Assembly: GCA_015680685.1 (NCBI GenBank)
Contig: MNCI01034296.1
Span: 361,073 to 425,072, forward strand
DNA length: 64,000 nt
Source of the DNA: Gnetum montanum
Taxonomy: Eukaryota; Streptophyta; Gnetopsida; Gnetales; Gnetaceae
Reading direction: 5' to 3'
Below the pieces are notes generated by a model, which saw only the letters and a program-made list of their open reading frames with translations, did no database searches and was not told the origin of the DNA. Shown piece by piece: positions 1 to 10,745 of the stretch. Both the position numbers and the translations under genes were made by a program. How positions within the stretch are numbered: position 1 is the first letter of the stretch; each line of letters begins with the position of its first letter.

Positions 1-38
1 ACCCCTGATAAAAAAAAGAGATAAATTGATTAACTAAT
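1..38 (-). repeat. LTR remnant that was the target of E1 (left part)
   Basis: The last 38 bases before E1 read, on the minus strand, as the R/U5 part of an E1-type LTR: the run resembling 'gttaatcaatttatctctt' also occurs inside the E1 LTR near 675-694. The match continues on the other side of E1 from 10405, so E1 inserted into a related minus-strand LTR. The rest lies outside the window. Confidence 0.6.
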
Positions 39-919
39 TGATGAGATGTGATTTGATGTGCCCCAACGTTAGATACATGACATCAGAGTACCGACATCAT
101 GTACCTTAGCCTATGAGGCTAATAAGCGATGTCAGATACCCAACATCACCTCATCTGGACCTTGCCTATAAATACTACACTTGGGCTTCTGGATGAGATA
201 GTTTTTAGATAGTTTTTTGCACATCTTAGAAATAGTTAGTTTTTAGTTTCTTTTCTGTCTATTATTCCCAATGCATGCTCGTAGTATGATGTTTGTAATT
301 GTATGACCACTTTGTTCGAGTGTGATGTATTTGGACATGTTACATGACTGGCAATAAAGATCGAGACTACTTCAATCATTGTAGCATCCACTTAGATTAA
401 TATTTTTGTTTTTATTATTTAATGCTTTCTTTAGTTAAAAATTTCCATTTATTGTTATTCACTATTCTTATTGTCAAGTGGAATGCGTACACCTTAATCA
501 CAAGCATTTTAAGTGTAAATGCTTGGTTGTCCAGAGGTGTATTGTTTGGCATAACCAGTGATGTACACTTGGTAAACCCAGAAGTAGCTCCACAAAGTCC
601 AAGATGTGTACAGATGGTTAAGAGTCGATACCATTGCCATAGGCTAATTTAGACTTTATTTTTCATTGTTCATTAGTTAATCAATTTATCTCTTTTCGTC
701 ACCAGGAGTAGCATAGAGTTAGGAAATATCATAAGTTTCACTTTAGACTAAATCATACATGACAAAGCTACCACTAGTCCAAGTGGGAAGACAATGAACT
801 GTGATCAAAGCATAACGATCTAGATGCCACAACTAGTCCCATCTATAGAATTCGATCGAATCATGCATGAACGCTTGTGATTCGTATAGTTGAGCATAGG
901 GGTACCTGGCTGCTCATCA
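39..919 (+). repeat. E1 5' LTR
   Basis: Starts TGATGAG and ends CTCATCA, a 7 bp terminal inverted repeat shared with the other elements here. U3 (about 39-166) holds repeats of the type 'acatcatgtacc' and 'gacatca'. A TATA box TATAAATA lies at 167-174. The remainder is R/U5, and the PBS starts one base after the end. It aligns along its length with 9535-10399 with many transitions, so the copy is old. Confidence 0.9.
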
Positions 920-920
920 T

Positions 921-938
921 TGGCATCATTGCTAGGGA
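921..938 (+). other. E1 primer-binding site (tRNA-Asp)
   Basis: TGGCATCATTGCTAGGGA differs from the plant tRNA-Asp 3' complement (TGGCGCCGTTGCCGGGGA) only by five transitions, four of them at CpG positions. Use of tRNA-Asp as primer is typical of Athila-lineage elements. Confidence 0.85.
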
Positions 939-1045
939 TAGTGCTAGTTATATAGATTAGTTATATTATACACAATCGATGTAAAAGGTATTAACGATAT
1001 ATCTTTCAACAACTATTAAATCACATACACCATAAAACACAAACA

Positions 1046-3450
1046 ATGTCTCTCTCACACAAAAGTGACAATGTGTTGTATCGTGAACACATTCATTGGA
1101 GAACTAACAAGATATACGATGAAGAAGATTGGAGTGATCAACCTCATGCAAGGATTTCTTATGATCATGACCACCTTGACGACTCCCAAAGACTACATTC
1201 ATCTAAGCTAGACAATCTTGGAGAAGATGATGTAGGTCCTAGACTAGGGGAGGCCTCAAGGCCTAAGACCTTCTTGAAACCAAAAAATGATAAATCAAGG
1301 GATCCCAAGAAACACCATAGAAGCCATGGCAATTCTTCCAGTTCCTCATCTTTTTCTTTCCCCTCAATGTCTAGTTCTAATAAAGATGAAAGTAGGTATA
1401 GAGATAGAGCTCCATTAAAGAGTTGAACTAAAAATTGGAATCAAACCCACAAGAAGAGTCAAAGAGAACACCATGAACATTGGAACTTCCCTCACAATTT
1501 TTTTGATGATGATTAAACCTACTAGCCACTAAGAGCCTAATGCATATCACAAAGGTGATTAAGATATCTTGCAAGCATCACAAAAAGAGTCATCTACCTA
1601 AGCTTGACATGAATAATCTTCCTAAATTTGTAGGAGGCTATGATTCAGACTTAAAACATCATTTACAAGCCTTCCATGATGCTTGTACATTTTACAACAT
1701 TAAAAGTGGATGGTAAAAGCTTAAGCTCTTTCCTAGGAGACTAATTAATAGAGTTGAAGTGTGGTATAGATCATTGAGACCAAACTCAATCCGACGATGG
1801 TCTACAATGCTAGACCTTTTCAATGAAAGATACCAGACTTATAAAAGAGTGTTCAATTTGAGGAGTCAAATCCAAGAGTGGAAATAAGAGTAACATGAAT
1901 CCTTGGACATGGCCTTAGATGGATATTATGCTTTACTAAATTGATGCCTAGGCCATGGTTTCTCTGAGGAAGAGCAACTTTACCACATCATAGATGGGCT
2001 TCATAATGAAACAAGGGTGACGCTTGGGATGTATGCTCCAGGGAAACTATACGAGATCTAAGCCCATCATATCAAAGAGCTCATAGAGCATATGGAAAAA
2101 GAAGAAGGAGAGATGCGCAAATGGGAGAATGTTGAGAAATCTCAATGGGACCCAACTCTTCAATCAAAGGAGGTCCAAATTTATGATAAGGAAAATGAAA
2201 CCACTCTCGACGATCTAGAAGCAACATTCATTTGGATGTCTAAATGGATAAATGAAAATGTAACAAAGTTTGTTGAAACAATTGCAGAGAAGATTATGCA
2301 ACACAAGCCAGATGATCACAACCAACAAAGGACACAGAACCAAGAAACGGTTAAGAACACTTTTTGGCAGACAAGAAAAGTGGTTGAGGAAAGTAAGGCT
2401 AAAGTCTCCACCACAAACAAAGATGATGGATGTGATCTATGCATATATGGCCATCCAAAGGGCCAATGCTCCATATTGTTGCATCTATAGGAGTATTGGG
2501 TAAGAGCCTTAAATTCAAAGTTTTTGCAAAAGCACATGCCCAGGAGACTCCCTCTTCCATGAGATAATTATAGATAGTCCCACAACCAATCATACCATCC
2601 TAGGGGGACTTACCACTAGCCTCAACATGGTGCTAAATCGCAGTGGCAACAACCACAGTTGTGGGGGAGGCCACCACCACATCAACCATATCCACCAAAA
2701 ATGCATGGCTATTATGTTTAACATCTCTTTTTTTTAACTAGTTTGACATCTTTCACTTCAAATCATCACTATCACTCTCCCAAGTATCATCAATACATGA
2801 CATCCCTTGAAGGATCACCACCTTGTGCTTCTTACCATCTAACTCACCCTTGATATTCTCATAATCCACCTCCTTAGATGCCACCACCAAGGACACAAGA
2901 AGGGTTAGCACCCCAATATTAACAAGTGAATGCCACTTGTGCTACAAATGTGCAAAGACATGTTGACCCTGGTGGGTCCCAACCACAACGCTGAAAGCAT
3001 CCTTTCTAGAGGAAGCGTTGTAAGCCAAAGCAACCCATGCGTGCACCCACTACATCATCTAAGCTAGCATAAGGCCAACCTAGTGCACCACCTTCCTTGT
3101 CTAAACCAATGTCCTCTAACCATATGCAAGGGCCACCATCTATCCATACTCGAATCCCACATCCAACCAATGAATCTACAATCATGGGGAGACAAATGAA
3201 TCCATGCATAGCATCTCATGCTCAAGGGTGCAATAGTGGGCCAGTCATCCATAATGTTAACACACTTCATATCTTGGCCCACCATACATATAACCATCAA
3301 GTGTGTGACCAACAATTCTTCTACCCAACCAACACACCTCCAATAGGCACTTGGTGGCTAGGGCATGAATGGATCCCAACGTTTCATACATGCATGAATC
3401 CTTTTCATCCACTTATTAATCCTAGCCATGAACAAATGTTTAGTCATGGG
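1046..3450 (+). pseudogene. gag: E1 gag (decayed)
   Basis: Gag forms the virus-like particle that packages the element RNA. The start at 1046 (MSLSHKS...) opens a 126-codon frame ending in a Ser-rich stretch, matching the Ser/Gly-rich segment of the other gags here. About 1600-2060 encodes, with frame breaks, the retrotrans_gag core (blocks like KLKLFPRRL and VEVWYRSLRP). 2092-2490 is a charged segment ending in a zinc knuckle CDLCIYGHPKGQC at 2431-2469. From 2500 to about 3440 follows a Pro/His-rich tail. In-frame stops and frame changes rule out a working protein. The tail ends at the PPT-like run 3441-3455 where pol should be. Confidence 0.75.
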
Positions 3451-3455
3451 GGTTA
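3440..3455 (+). other. E1 second polypurine-tract copy at the gag/post-pol junction
   Basis: The run tttagtcatgggggt here is the same 15 bases as the 3' PPT of E1 just before 9535. In E2, E4 and E5 the corresponding place encodes the last residues of integrase (SCGGDGHPC-like). This locates the pol deletion of E1: gag is joined directly to the end of pol. Confidence 0.6.
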
Positions 3456-3589
3456 CCCCCCCATTCTAATCTTCAAGATTTTTAAGTGCTTTTTATCTTT
3501 TTTTTTTACAATTTTTTATCATTTTCTAGTCTTTTTATTTTCTTTCTACATTTTTTAGTTGTTTTAATTTTCCTTGTATGTAATCTCGC

Positions 3590-4815
3590 TATTGATCATG
3601 TTGCCCATTTGAAACACCGTGAAAATTACGAGTTGGCCTCAAGCAAAGATTCGCAATTCGAGCGAGAGCGCGCATCAGTTTTGTTCAAGGACAAGTTTAC
3701 GCTCTATTATGCAAGGCAGCGTAATGAGCGTAATAAGCTCCAAAATAGTCGAAGGCCAGAGAAGCACAACAGTTCGACACTTTTTCTCGCGGTGCATGAA
3801 TGACTTGTCTTTACGCTTGTTACCTGGCGGTGCGTACCATTGCGTATGTCATCATTAAAGCTAGGCATTGTTTACGCTTCATCACGCGCAGCTGCGTAGT
3901 GAGCGTAAGTTATACATTATTTACGCTTCATCACGCGCAGCTGCGTTGGTGAGCGTAAGTTGCACATTATTTACACTTTGTTACGCACAGCTGCGTAGTG
4001 AGCGTAAAACAATTTTGAGCCTATTGTTGCTTATATCGGATTACGCTCATACACGCAATACAACGCGAATGAGTGTAATACAGCCTGAAAGCAATTGAAG
4101 CACGCTCAGCACGTACCTACTCTTTACACGCACAACACGCAAACGAGCGTGTTGTGCGTAGTCACAGTCTGACTTAAAATGATCAAGTTAACGGGACCCG
4201 AAATATCCGGGACCCACGTCATCAAGGTTGCGCCTTTTCCACGGAGTGTAGCGGCCTATAAATACCTCAGTTGACAAAGATACAAAGGTTGGCAAATCAG
4301 AGAAGCAGAGGCATATTTCTGAGTACCAGAGCACTTAGCACTTTGGAGCAGAGATACAGAGAGCAGCGCTTTGGCAATCGTTGACATTATCACCTTACAG
4401 CCGAAGCAGGGTACAGTTCGTTTTAAGCACCGGTGACAGGAGTAATCGTTCTGCTGGAGAGAATCTATCAATCAGAAACAATTGATCGGTAGACGTCAAA
4501 GCTTGGCCTGCCTTGCATCTCAGCTTTAGCCCACGAGGTAGATCGGACTTCTGTTTAGACCGTTTTGCTTGTTGGTTTGTGCTTGTCTCACATCCTGTAA
4601 TCGGGGATTCCCCAGTGTAATTTCTCATGCAAAATACACATCTTTAAGTCAAAGCGCAGATCTTGAAGCTACGTACTTCTCTTATGTNGCGGATCTGTGG
4701 TTAAAACTGTATACGCGGAATCTCGGTCGGTATTTCCAGCTGCCGACGTTTTTTGTCGCTACACCATTGAGGTGGGATTTTTTTTCTCTATGTTGTCGAA
4801 TCATAAGGGACTAAT
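3590..4815 (+). mobile_element. Foreign CpG-rich island, probable solo LTR of another family
   Basis: Composition changes abruptly: CpG is frequent here but nearly absent in the decayed flanks. The island has an upstream region of palindromic GCGTAA repeats, a TATA box (cctataaatacc, about 4256-4267) and roughly 400-500 bp of R/U5-like sequence, as in an LTR. I see no protein in it. Clear TG...CA ends and a target duplication were not found, so the limits are approximate. An undetermined base (N) lies at 4688, so the 3' part may be imperfectly assembled. The CpG content suggests it is much younger than E1. Confidence 0.5.
3695..4155 (+). repeat. Array of palindromic TTACGC...GCGTAA modules in the island
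   Basis: At least five imperfect units have TTACGC-like and GCGTAA-like arms around an inner CGCAGCTGCG-like palindrome: about 3698-3741, 3808-3848, 3868-3907, 3919-3958 and 3970-4007. Weaker versions lie near 4040-4080 and 4105-4155. The middle three are tandem with a period near 51 bp. Each could fold as a hairpin or act as paired binding sites in the upstream (U3) part of the putative LTR. Confidence 0.7.
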
Positions 4816-5935
4816 TATTCAGACATTGTGACCATGAAATCCATTCACCCATTCCATTAATAAGAGGTTCTTGCTCTGGTCATAATGATAATCTCTTTCA
4901 TCATCCAAACTCTAAATAACTTCATAACCATTGTGTCTGGGTGGAAGAGTGCAGAACCAAGACGAAATGTAAATGGTGTGACATTAAGGGGATTTGCAGA
5001 TTTTCTTTGGCTACTTCTGTATGTTCTATCATGTTGATGAGGTTGTAACCATATCCTTGTAGATCTAACTAAAAAATGGGAGTAAGAGCAACTAATAAAC
5101 TTCTATGGGTCCCACTAGAAAGACATGCACCCATGCCTAAAGGTTGGTGGCTTCTCAGAAACATAAAAAAAATAATAAGTGTGCCATAATAATGCTCCTC
5201 CCTTGGACAAAATGCCAAGTGATGTTACTCCTTGCAACTTTGATAGTCTTATGGTTGTTTGTCGATGGGATGAAACAATGCAATGTCACTGAATGTGGTA
5301 TGGACTTGGTTTGAATCTTGGAAGGAAGGAATCATGGTTATCTAACCATTAATAGCACACAAGGTTTCATTATGACCATGGTATGATACCTCATGTCTTG
5401 ATTTCTATGATCCCTTCTTCAGCCCATTTCATCTCATTGTCCAAATGTTCATAACTTGTGGTTTTGTGTAACATAAAGCAACGATCTCAATTTGATGGTT
5501 TTAACATGTGTGTTTTGTTTCATAGGTATGCATTACATTCAACTCCTCTAGTGCCTATGGACATTTTAGGCATGGTTATGCAAGGCCATCATAGGCTAGA
5601 GCCTACTTTGGGGAGGACCCACTTGTGTAACCTTTGTGATTTATACTTGTTTAACATGACCACATCATTTTTCACCTTCCATGAACTCTAAGTGTTATAT
5701 TTTACTGCTTCTCTTATCATGAACATACTTTGTCCCATAATCAAGCTTTTAATGCCCTTTTTTCTTGCTCATTCCTATACTTTTACCATTGAAGACTTCA
5801 CCTTATCCTACTTTTGGTACCTCCAATGCATTTTGTCACTTACCCAAATTGCAAAATTTAACTTTACATCTTCCAATCCAACCCAGAGCTTCATTTTGCA
5901 TATCCTTTGGCCTCGTAAAAATAAAAATTTTTGGA
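4816..5935 (+). other. E1 post-pol noncoding spacer with conserved blocks
   Basis: No protein is recognisable. Block A (catgcctaaaggt, about 5132-5145) and block B (about 5570-5635, containing 'gcctactttggggaggac') are shared with the post-pol spacers of E2, E3, E4 and E5. Short open frames here have no counterpart in the other copies. Confidence 0.55.
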
Positions 5936-6030
5936 CCTCGATGTCATGTACCCGATGTCGGGTTTGACTCAACATCACATACTCAACGTTGTGTACCTAA
6001 CGTAAGGTCTGAAAAAACTATCTATAGTTG
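5936..6030 (+). promoter_or_regulatory. E1 internal U3-like repeats with TATA-like box
   Basis: The segment repeats the motif vocabulary of the E1 U3: 'atgtcatgtacccgatgtcg' here against 'gacatcatgtacc' and 'gacatcgtgtacctgacatc' in the two LTRs. A weak TATA-like ctatctatag follows at 6018-6026. About 580 bp downstream the accessory ORF starts. E3, E4 and E5 have the same arrangement, each with its own U3 motif. I infer an internal promoter for the accessory ORF; activity is not shown by sequence. Confidence 0.5.
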
Positions 6031-6613
6031 ACCCCCACGCAACATGAACTTCATTTCTCTCAATTGTTACTAGGGAAGTTGTTGTAATTTTTTCTTGTGA
6101 CTTAGAGCTCTATGCCTCTATCTTCCACTTGCAATATTTAGCTCACTAACACTTTGATTTTCATACTGTTTGAATTTGTCTGACCCAAGAGTGTTTACCT
6201 TAGTCGTGGTGGGGGGGGTGGCGTGCAGGCGGGGGTAAGGGGGAGGGGTCTGTGCATGCAAACTTTGTGCTGATTTGTAAAATTTGCTATTGCCAGGAAG
6301 GTATTCTAAGGGTAAGAATTTTAAAAATCATGGGACTTATAATGAAAAATCATTAACAATAACACTAGATGTCCAGTTTTTCTAACCCTCAAGCCTACAA
6401 CCATTATTTTAAGCCACATATAATAAAAAAGAAACTAGTTGTGATGGGTCATAGAAGAGATAGACACTTTTAGGGGGAGTTTTCTTGAAAATTTTCCTAA
6501 CCTTGCAATCATATGCATTATGAGCTTAATGAACTAAGGTTTTGAGTAAGGTATGAGTTGATAGATGATAATAAATATCACCTTGGTAACACTTGGTTTT
6601 TGTTTGATTGCAG
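6031..6613 (+). other. E1 leader and intron-like region ahead of the accessory ORF
   Basis: The sequence aligns with the leader-intron region of E4 and E5. The position of the E4/E5 splice donor (AG|GTAAGATC) is about 6202 here but altered in E1 (aagagtgtttacc). The acceptor is good: a T-rich run then ttgattgcag directly followed by ATG at 6614. A G-rich low-complexity stretch lies at about 6210-6250. Confidence 0.45.
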
Positions 6614-9330
6614 ATGGCCCCAAAAAAGAGGTTCTCAAGGTGAACCCTCATAGAGAGCCACTAAGTGTCCATGTGATGGCTATGGCCAGCAAGGAGAACA
6701 AGTGGAACATGCTCAATAGGAAGCCCAATCTTTCAGTATCCATCAAGAGGCCCCTGCTACTGGGCAATTGGCCCAAGGTGAGGCAGTAGAAGTACCAGCT
6801 CCCAAATAGGTATAATGTCTCACATTGCCTTCTGATTGCCTTGCTGCCATCTTGAAAACGTCCACATTGGCCTTGGTCATTATGGAAATGAACTTTGGTT
6901 TGTTCATGGAACTCGCTTTTGAAGTGGTGTAGATGCAACTCAAAGTGTCCCCAATGTGGCCAATCTTATTTGATAGTGGTGAATGGTACCTAGGGGAAGT
7001 TTGTCAATTTTGGCACAATAAGGATGAAGGTATCACTATGGATATTTGTGGGGTGAATGTCTCTTACGCAGTCAAAGATACAGCTACAACTCTCAACCTG
7101 CCCAATGAAGGGGCCAAGGTTGCTCACCTATCTATCACATCTGACCTTAAAATGGGTGTATGGCAAAGAAGATAAATCATATCATGAGATGACCTTGGAA
7201 AAGAGAACTTCCTTCAATATTAGGACATACCACTTGTTCCTCACCAAAGGGCTTAATCGAATTTCCACTTATGTGACTAGAGGAGTGCCATTCTAATGGA
7301 AAAATTTTCAATTAACCTTCCTCAATACTATTTCAAAGAAATCTAGCAACAATTTGAAGAAAAAAATCAAGGGAGATCAACACTTCCCTTTTCTTGTTTG
7401 ATTAGAAAGTTATGCAAGTGTGTGGGAATTGTAGGATATACTAATGATATCCTTGAGAAGGCTTAGCATGCCTCCTTTGCAAAGCTTCTCATAATCACAG
7501 CACCAAGAAAATATTTGGATGAGAAGTAAGAATCTGAAAAGTAGACAGAACCAATAATAGAAACATAACAAGAGCCAAAGTAGTGCCTACAAGCACAAGC
7601 TCCACCACCATTACTACAAGATTATAGACCATCGATGAGCCACTTGCAAAGAATTACTGAGATTGTCAACTAGGGTAGTAAGGATGAGGCTAATCTCTTC
7701 CAGGTTATGGATGACGTTGTATCGTCCATCATATCAGCCGATCCAACAAGGGGAGAGATCTCAATTTAGTTAGGAGGAGGGGATCCCAATGGTTACACCA
7801 GATCTCTAAGAATGTTGCATCCTTTCAGGTGACTTTGGAGATTGGAGAATGTGCCACAGTCACGGTGCTACAACATGAGGATGTAGCAAGTGTAGTAGAG
7901 GTTATCACTGATCACATTAAGAAATCATTCAATGTTTCTGTTGTGCCTACAATTGATCTAGCAAGGACAAGAGATGCACAAATGCTAGTTAGGACCTCAA
8001 TGACTCCTACAGTGCATGAGGATGTACTTGATCATTTGCTGTAGACAAGTTAAGTGATGACCACTCTATTCGACATCCCCAACAACATCACTACAGCACA
8101 ATCGGACCTCATTACTATGAAAGGGAAGTTGGTCATGGTTGAGGTCAGTGTAGAGCATGTAGAAGCTAAGGTGCAAAGATTGTAAGAAGAGCTAGCTACC
8201 CTATGCATTGAATGATGGGATCCTGCCCATTTCATTACACCAGACCAACTAGAGCATTTTCAAATGAAGGAGCTTACCAAGTTAGAAAAGGAAAGAGCAG
8301 TTGTGAAGCAATCAAGGGAGATGGTGATATGGAATGCCTCAGTTGTAGATGTGCAAACTCATGCGCATAAAAAGGCATTGACCACTGTTCAAGAAGAAAA
8401 CAAGCAACTCGCTAAAGAGAATGCATGGTTGACCATAGTGGAAAAGCAAAAGAACATCTTGGAAGAGAGTGTCCACTAGTTGAGGGAATAATTTTTGATG
8501 ATCAGCCAAGATATGAATTGATTGACCCAAGAAAATAAAACCCTCTCTATGGAGGAGGTACGTGTTATTCGACAAAAGATAGCAATTGAGATCAACGCGT
8601 GGTAGAATGAGGCCAAGAAACATGAACAGTTAAAAGAACACTTCTAGACCAAGTTGGCATGTACAAAGAAATTAATGAGAAGGAAATCAAGATAGCCAAG
8701 GCCCACATCAACTCCTTGGCAGCACAAAATTCTGAATGGCAGGGCATTTTGGACAGTTATGCCATGGTTCAACAAGTGGAAGTTAAAAATAAGGACCTAT
8801 AGATAGAAGATTTAAAAGAATACATGGCATTGGCTAACCTCAGATATGCCAACCTTGCCATGTTGACAGTAGGTCATCCCAGAAGCAAGTTGGACAAGGA
8901 AGTGGTGATTGCCTATGCACCGTATGAGAAGGAGTTTATGGATTGGAAGGATGTGTTACAAAAATTACAAGTGGAAAAATCAAAATAAGAAGTGGTCAAA
9001 GCTAGCTACCAGGGACAGAAAGATGTAGCCTCAAACCTAGCTCAAAGATTGATAGACTATCATGAGCTAAAGGATAAAGTTAGGGCCTTCGAGGAGGAAC
9101 AACAATAGTTTGTGGCTTGGTACGTCAAGGCAAATCAAATGTTTCTACAACTGCTATGTCCTTGGAATGTATGGGTGCTAGCACACATTGGCATAGTAGC
9201 TTGAATGATGCACAACCCAAGGATGGAGGAGGAAAAATTGTAGGCCTTGCTCAACCATTACAAATTCCAGTGGCCTAACGATAAAGGGAAGCGACCAATG
9301 GAAGAGTTGCCACCTCCAAGAACTCCATGA
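6614..9330 (+). pseudogene. E1 accessory ORF (post-pol), decayed
   Basis: This occupies the place where Athila-type elements carry their extra or 'env-like' ORF. It starts MAPKKRF (basic) right after a CAG acceptor. Around 6933-7175 it encodes SPMWPILFDSGEWYLGE, shared with E4 and E5. Around 7300-7430 it encodes FSINLPQ...LPFSCLIRKLCKCVGIV, resembling the 'putative plant transposon protein' domain (PF20167-like, from memory). About 7830-9290 encodes heptad-rich coiled coil (Lys/Glu/Gln-rich). It ends ELPPPRTP then TGA at 9328-9330, a C terminus shared with E3. No membrane segment or signal peptide is visible, so it does not look like an envelope protein. In-frame stops make it nonfunctional. 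Function is unknown. Confidence 0.65.
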
Positions 9331-9521
9331 GCCTTCCAGTCTTGTTTTATCTTGTCTTGTTTTGTAATGATGTATTCCATTTTTATACAAAACCACTACA
9401 GCATGTGAAGAGTCAATTATTTTGTCCATTGTTGGAGTTAGTCAATAATCCCATACCTGCCCAATTTTTTGTAAAAGACTTGTTTCTCATCTTTGTTTAA
9501 CTCAAGGAAGATTTTTCATTT
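9331..9521 (+). other. E1 3' untranslated spacer
   Basis: Noncoding. About 9435-9475 ('gtcaataatcccatacc') is conserved in the same place in E2 and E5, just before the polypurine tract. Confidence 0.5.
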
Positions 9522-9534
9522 AGTCATGGGGGTA
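9522..9534 (+). other. E1 polypurine tract
   Basis: agtcatgggggta ends immediately before the TGATGAG start of the 3' LTR. This is the expected site for plus-strand priming. Confidence 0.8.
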
Positions 9535-10399
9535 TGATGAGATGTGACTTGATGGGCCCCGACATTGGAGTCCTGACATCGTGTACCTGACATCAAGGCT
9601 AATAAGCAACGTCGGATACCTGACGTCGCCTCATCTGAACCTCGCCTATAAATACTACACTTGGGCTTTCGAATGAGTTAGTTTTTAGACAGTTTTCTGC
9701 ACATCTTAGAAATAGTTAGTTTTTAGTTTCTTTTCTTTTTGTTATTCCCAGTGCATGTCCACAGTATGATGTTTGTAATTGTATGACACCTTTGTTCGAG
9801 TGTGACATACTTGGACATGTTACATGATTGGTAATAAAGATCAAGATTACTTCCATCATTGCAGCATCCACTTAGATTAATATTATTGTTTTTATTATTT
9901 AATGCTTTCTTTAGTTAAACATTTTCATTTATTATTATTTACTATTCCTGTTGTTAAGCGAAATGTGTATGCCTTAATCACAAGCGTTTTAAGTGTAAAT
10001 GCTTGGTCACCCAAAGGTATATCATTTAGCACAACCAATGACGTAAACTTGGTAAACCCAGAAGTAGCTCCACAAAGTCTAAGATGTGTATGGTCAATTA
10101 AGAGTGGATACCATCAGTATAGGCTAATTTAGGCTTTATTTTTAATTGTTCATTAGTTAATTAATTTATCTCTTTTCATCACTAGAAGTAGCATAGAGTT
10201 AGGAAATATCATATGCCTCACTTTGGACTAAACCATACATGACAAAGCTACCACTAGTCCAAGTGGGAAGATAGTGAACTACGATCAAAGCATAATAATC
10301 TAGATGCCACAACTAGTCCCATCAATAGAATTCGACCAAATCATGCGAGAATGCTTGTGATTCATATGGTTGAGCGTAGGCATACCTCACCAGTCACTG
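9535..10399 (+). repeat. E1 3' LTR
   Basis: Copy of 39-919 starting TGATGAG, with TATAAATA at 9647-9654. The far end is altered (ccagtcactg instead of CTCATCA) but the CTAAT target duplication follows at 10400-10404. Confidence 0.88.
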
Positions 10400-10404
10400 C
10401 TAAT

Positions 10405-10745
10405 GAATAATGAAAAAAAAGTCTAAATTAGCCTAAGGAACTAGTATTTACTCTTAATCATCTATACATGTCTTGGATGCATGCATGCATTCCCCCACAA
10501 CTAAGTTGAACACTCTAGGTTTAGATAGATTAAAATGGTATGGAAATCAGAGCGTTAAAGAGTTAGATATCGCAAGTGGAAGATGGAGGCGTAAAGCTCT
10601 AAGTTGTGAGAAAAAGTTGTAGCAACTTGCCTAGTAACAAATAAGAGAAATGAAGTTTATGTTGCATGGGGGTCTAGTATATATGTATTTTTTAGACCTG
10701 ACGTTGGGTATGAGATGTCGTGTACACAACGTCAGGTCGAATCCA
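10405..10745 (-). repeat. Chimeric LTR/internal remnant, continuation of the E1 target
   Basis: Read on the minus strand, 10405-10485 is R/U5 of an E1-type LTR (matching about 590-690). 10500-10745 is instead the internal U3-like promoter plus leader of an E1-type element (matching about 5960-6215), including a TATA-like atatatac at 10678-10685 and 'acctgacgttgggtatgag' repeats. The two are fused near 10490, as expected if a deletion removed the accessory ORF, PPT and U3. At 10745 it abuts LINE sequence. Confidence 0.6.

Larger units (their letters stand above)
39..10399 (+). mobile_element. E1: Athila-like Ty3/gypsy LTR retrotransposon lacking pol
   Basis: Two long direct repeats (39-919 and 9535-10399) flank an internal region with a tRNA-Asp type PBS, a decayed gag, a 3' accessory ORF and a polypurine tract. 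The 5 bp CTAAT lies on both sides (34-38 and 10400-10404), which marks the insertion. Protease, reverse transcriptase, RNase H and integrase are absent: gag runs into a stretch resembling the last codons of pol and then post-pol sequence. A foreign CpG-rich island interrupts it at about 3590-4815. It is therefore a non-autonomous derivative that would have needed enzymes from relatives such as E2 to E5. Confidence 0.85.

Noticed and set aside
3097-3558. 153-codon open frame rich in His/Pro
   Set aside because: It is the decayed Pro/His-rich tail of E1 gag running into T-rich spacer, not an independent gene.
3695-4155. CRISPR-like or centromeric satellite array
   Set aside because: Units vary, are few, overlap palindromes rather than spacers, and sit upstream of a TATA box in an LTR-like segment.
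6614-9330. Accessory ORF as a retroviral-type envelope gene
   Set aside because: The position fits, but no signal peptide, membrane anchor or cysteine pattern is visible; the protein is basic and coiled-coil.
10480-10500. atgcatgcatgcat run as a functional site
   Set aside because: A short simple repeat at the chimera junction; the same place in E1 is also low complexity.
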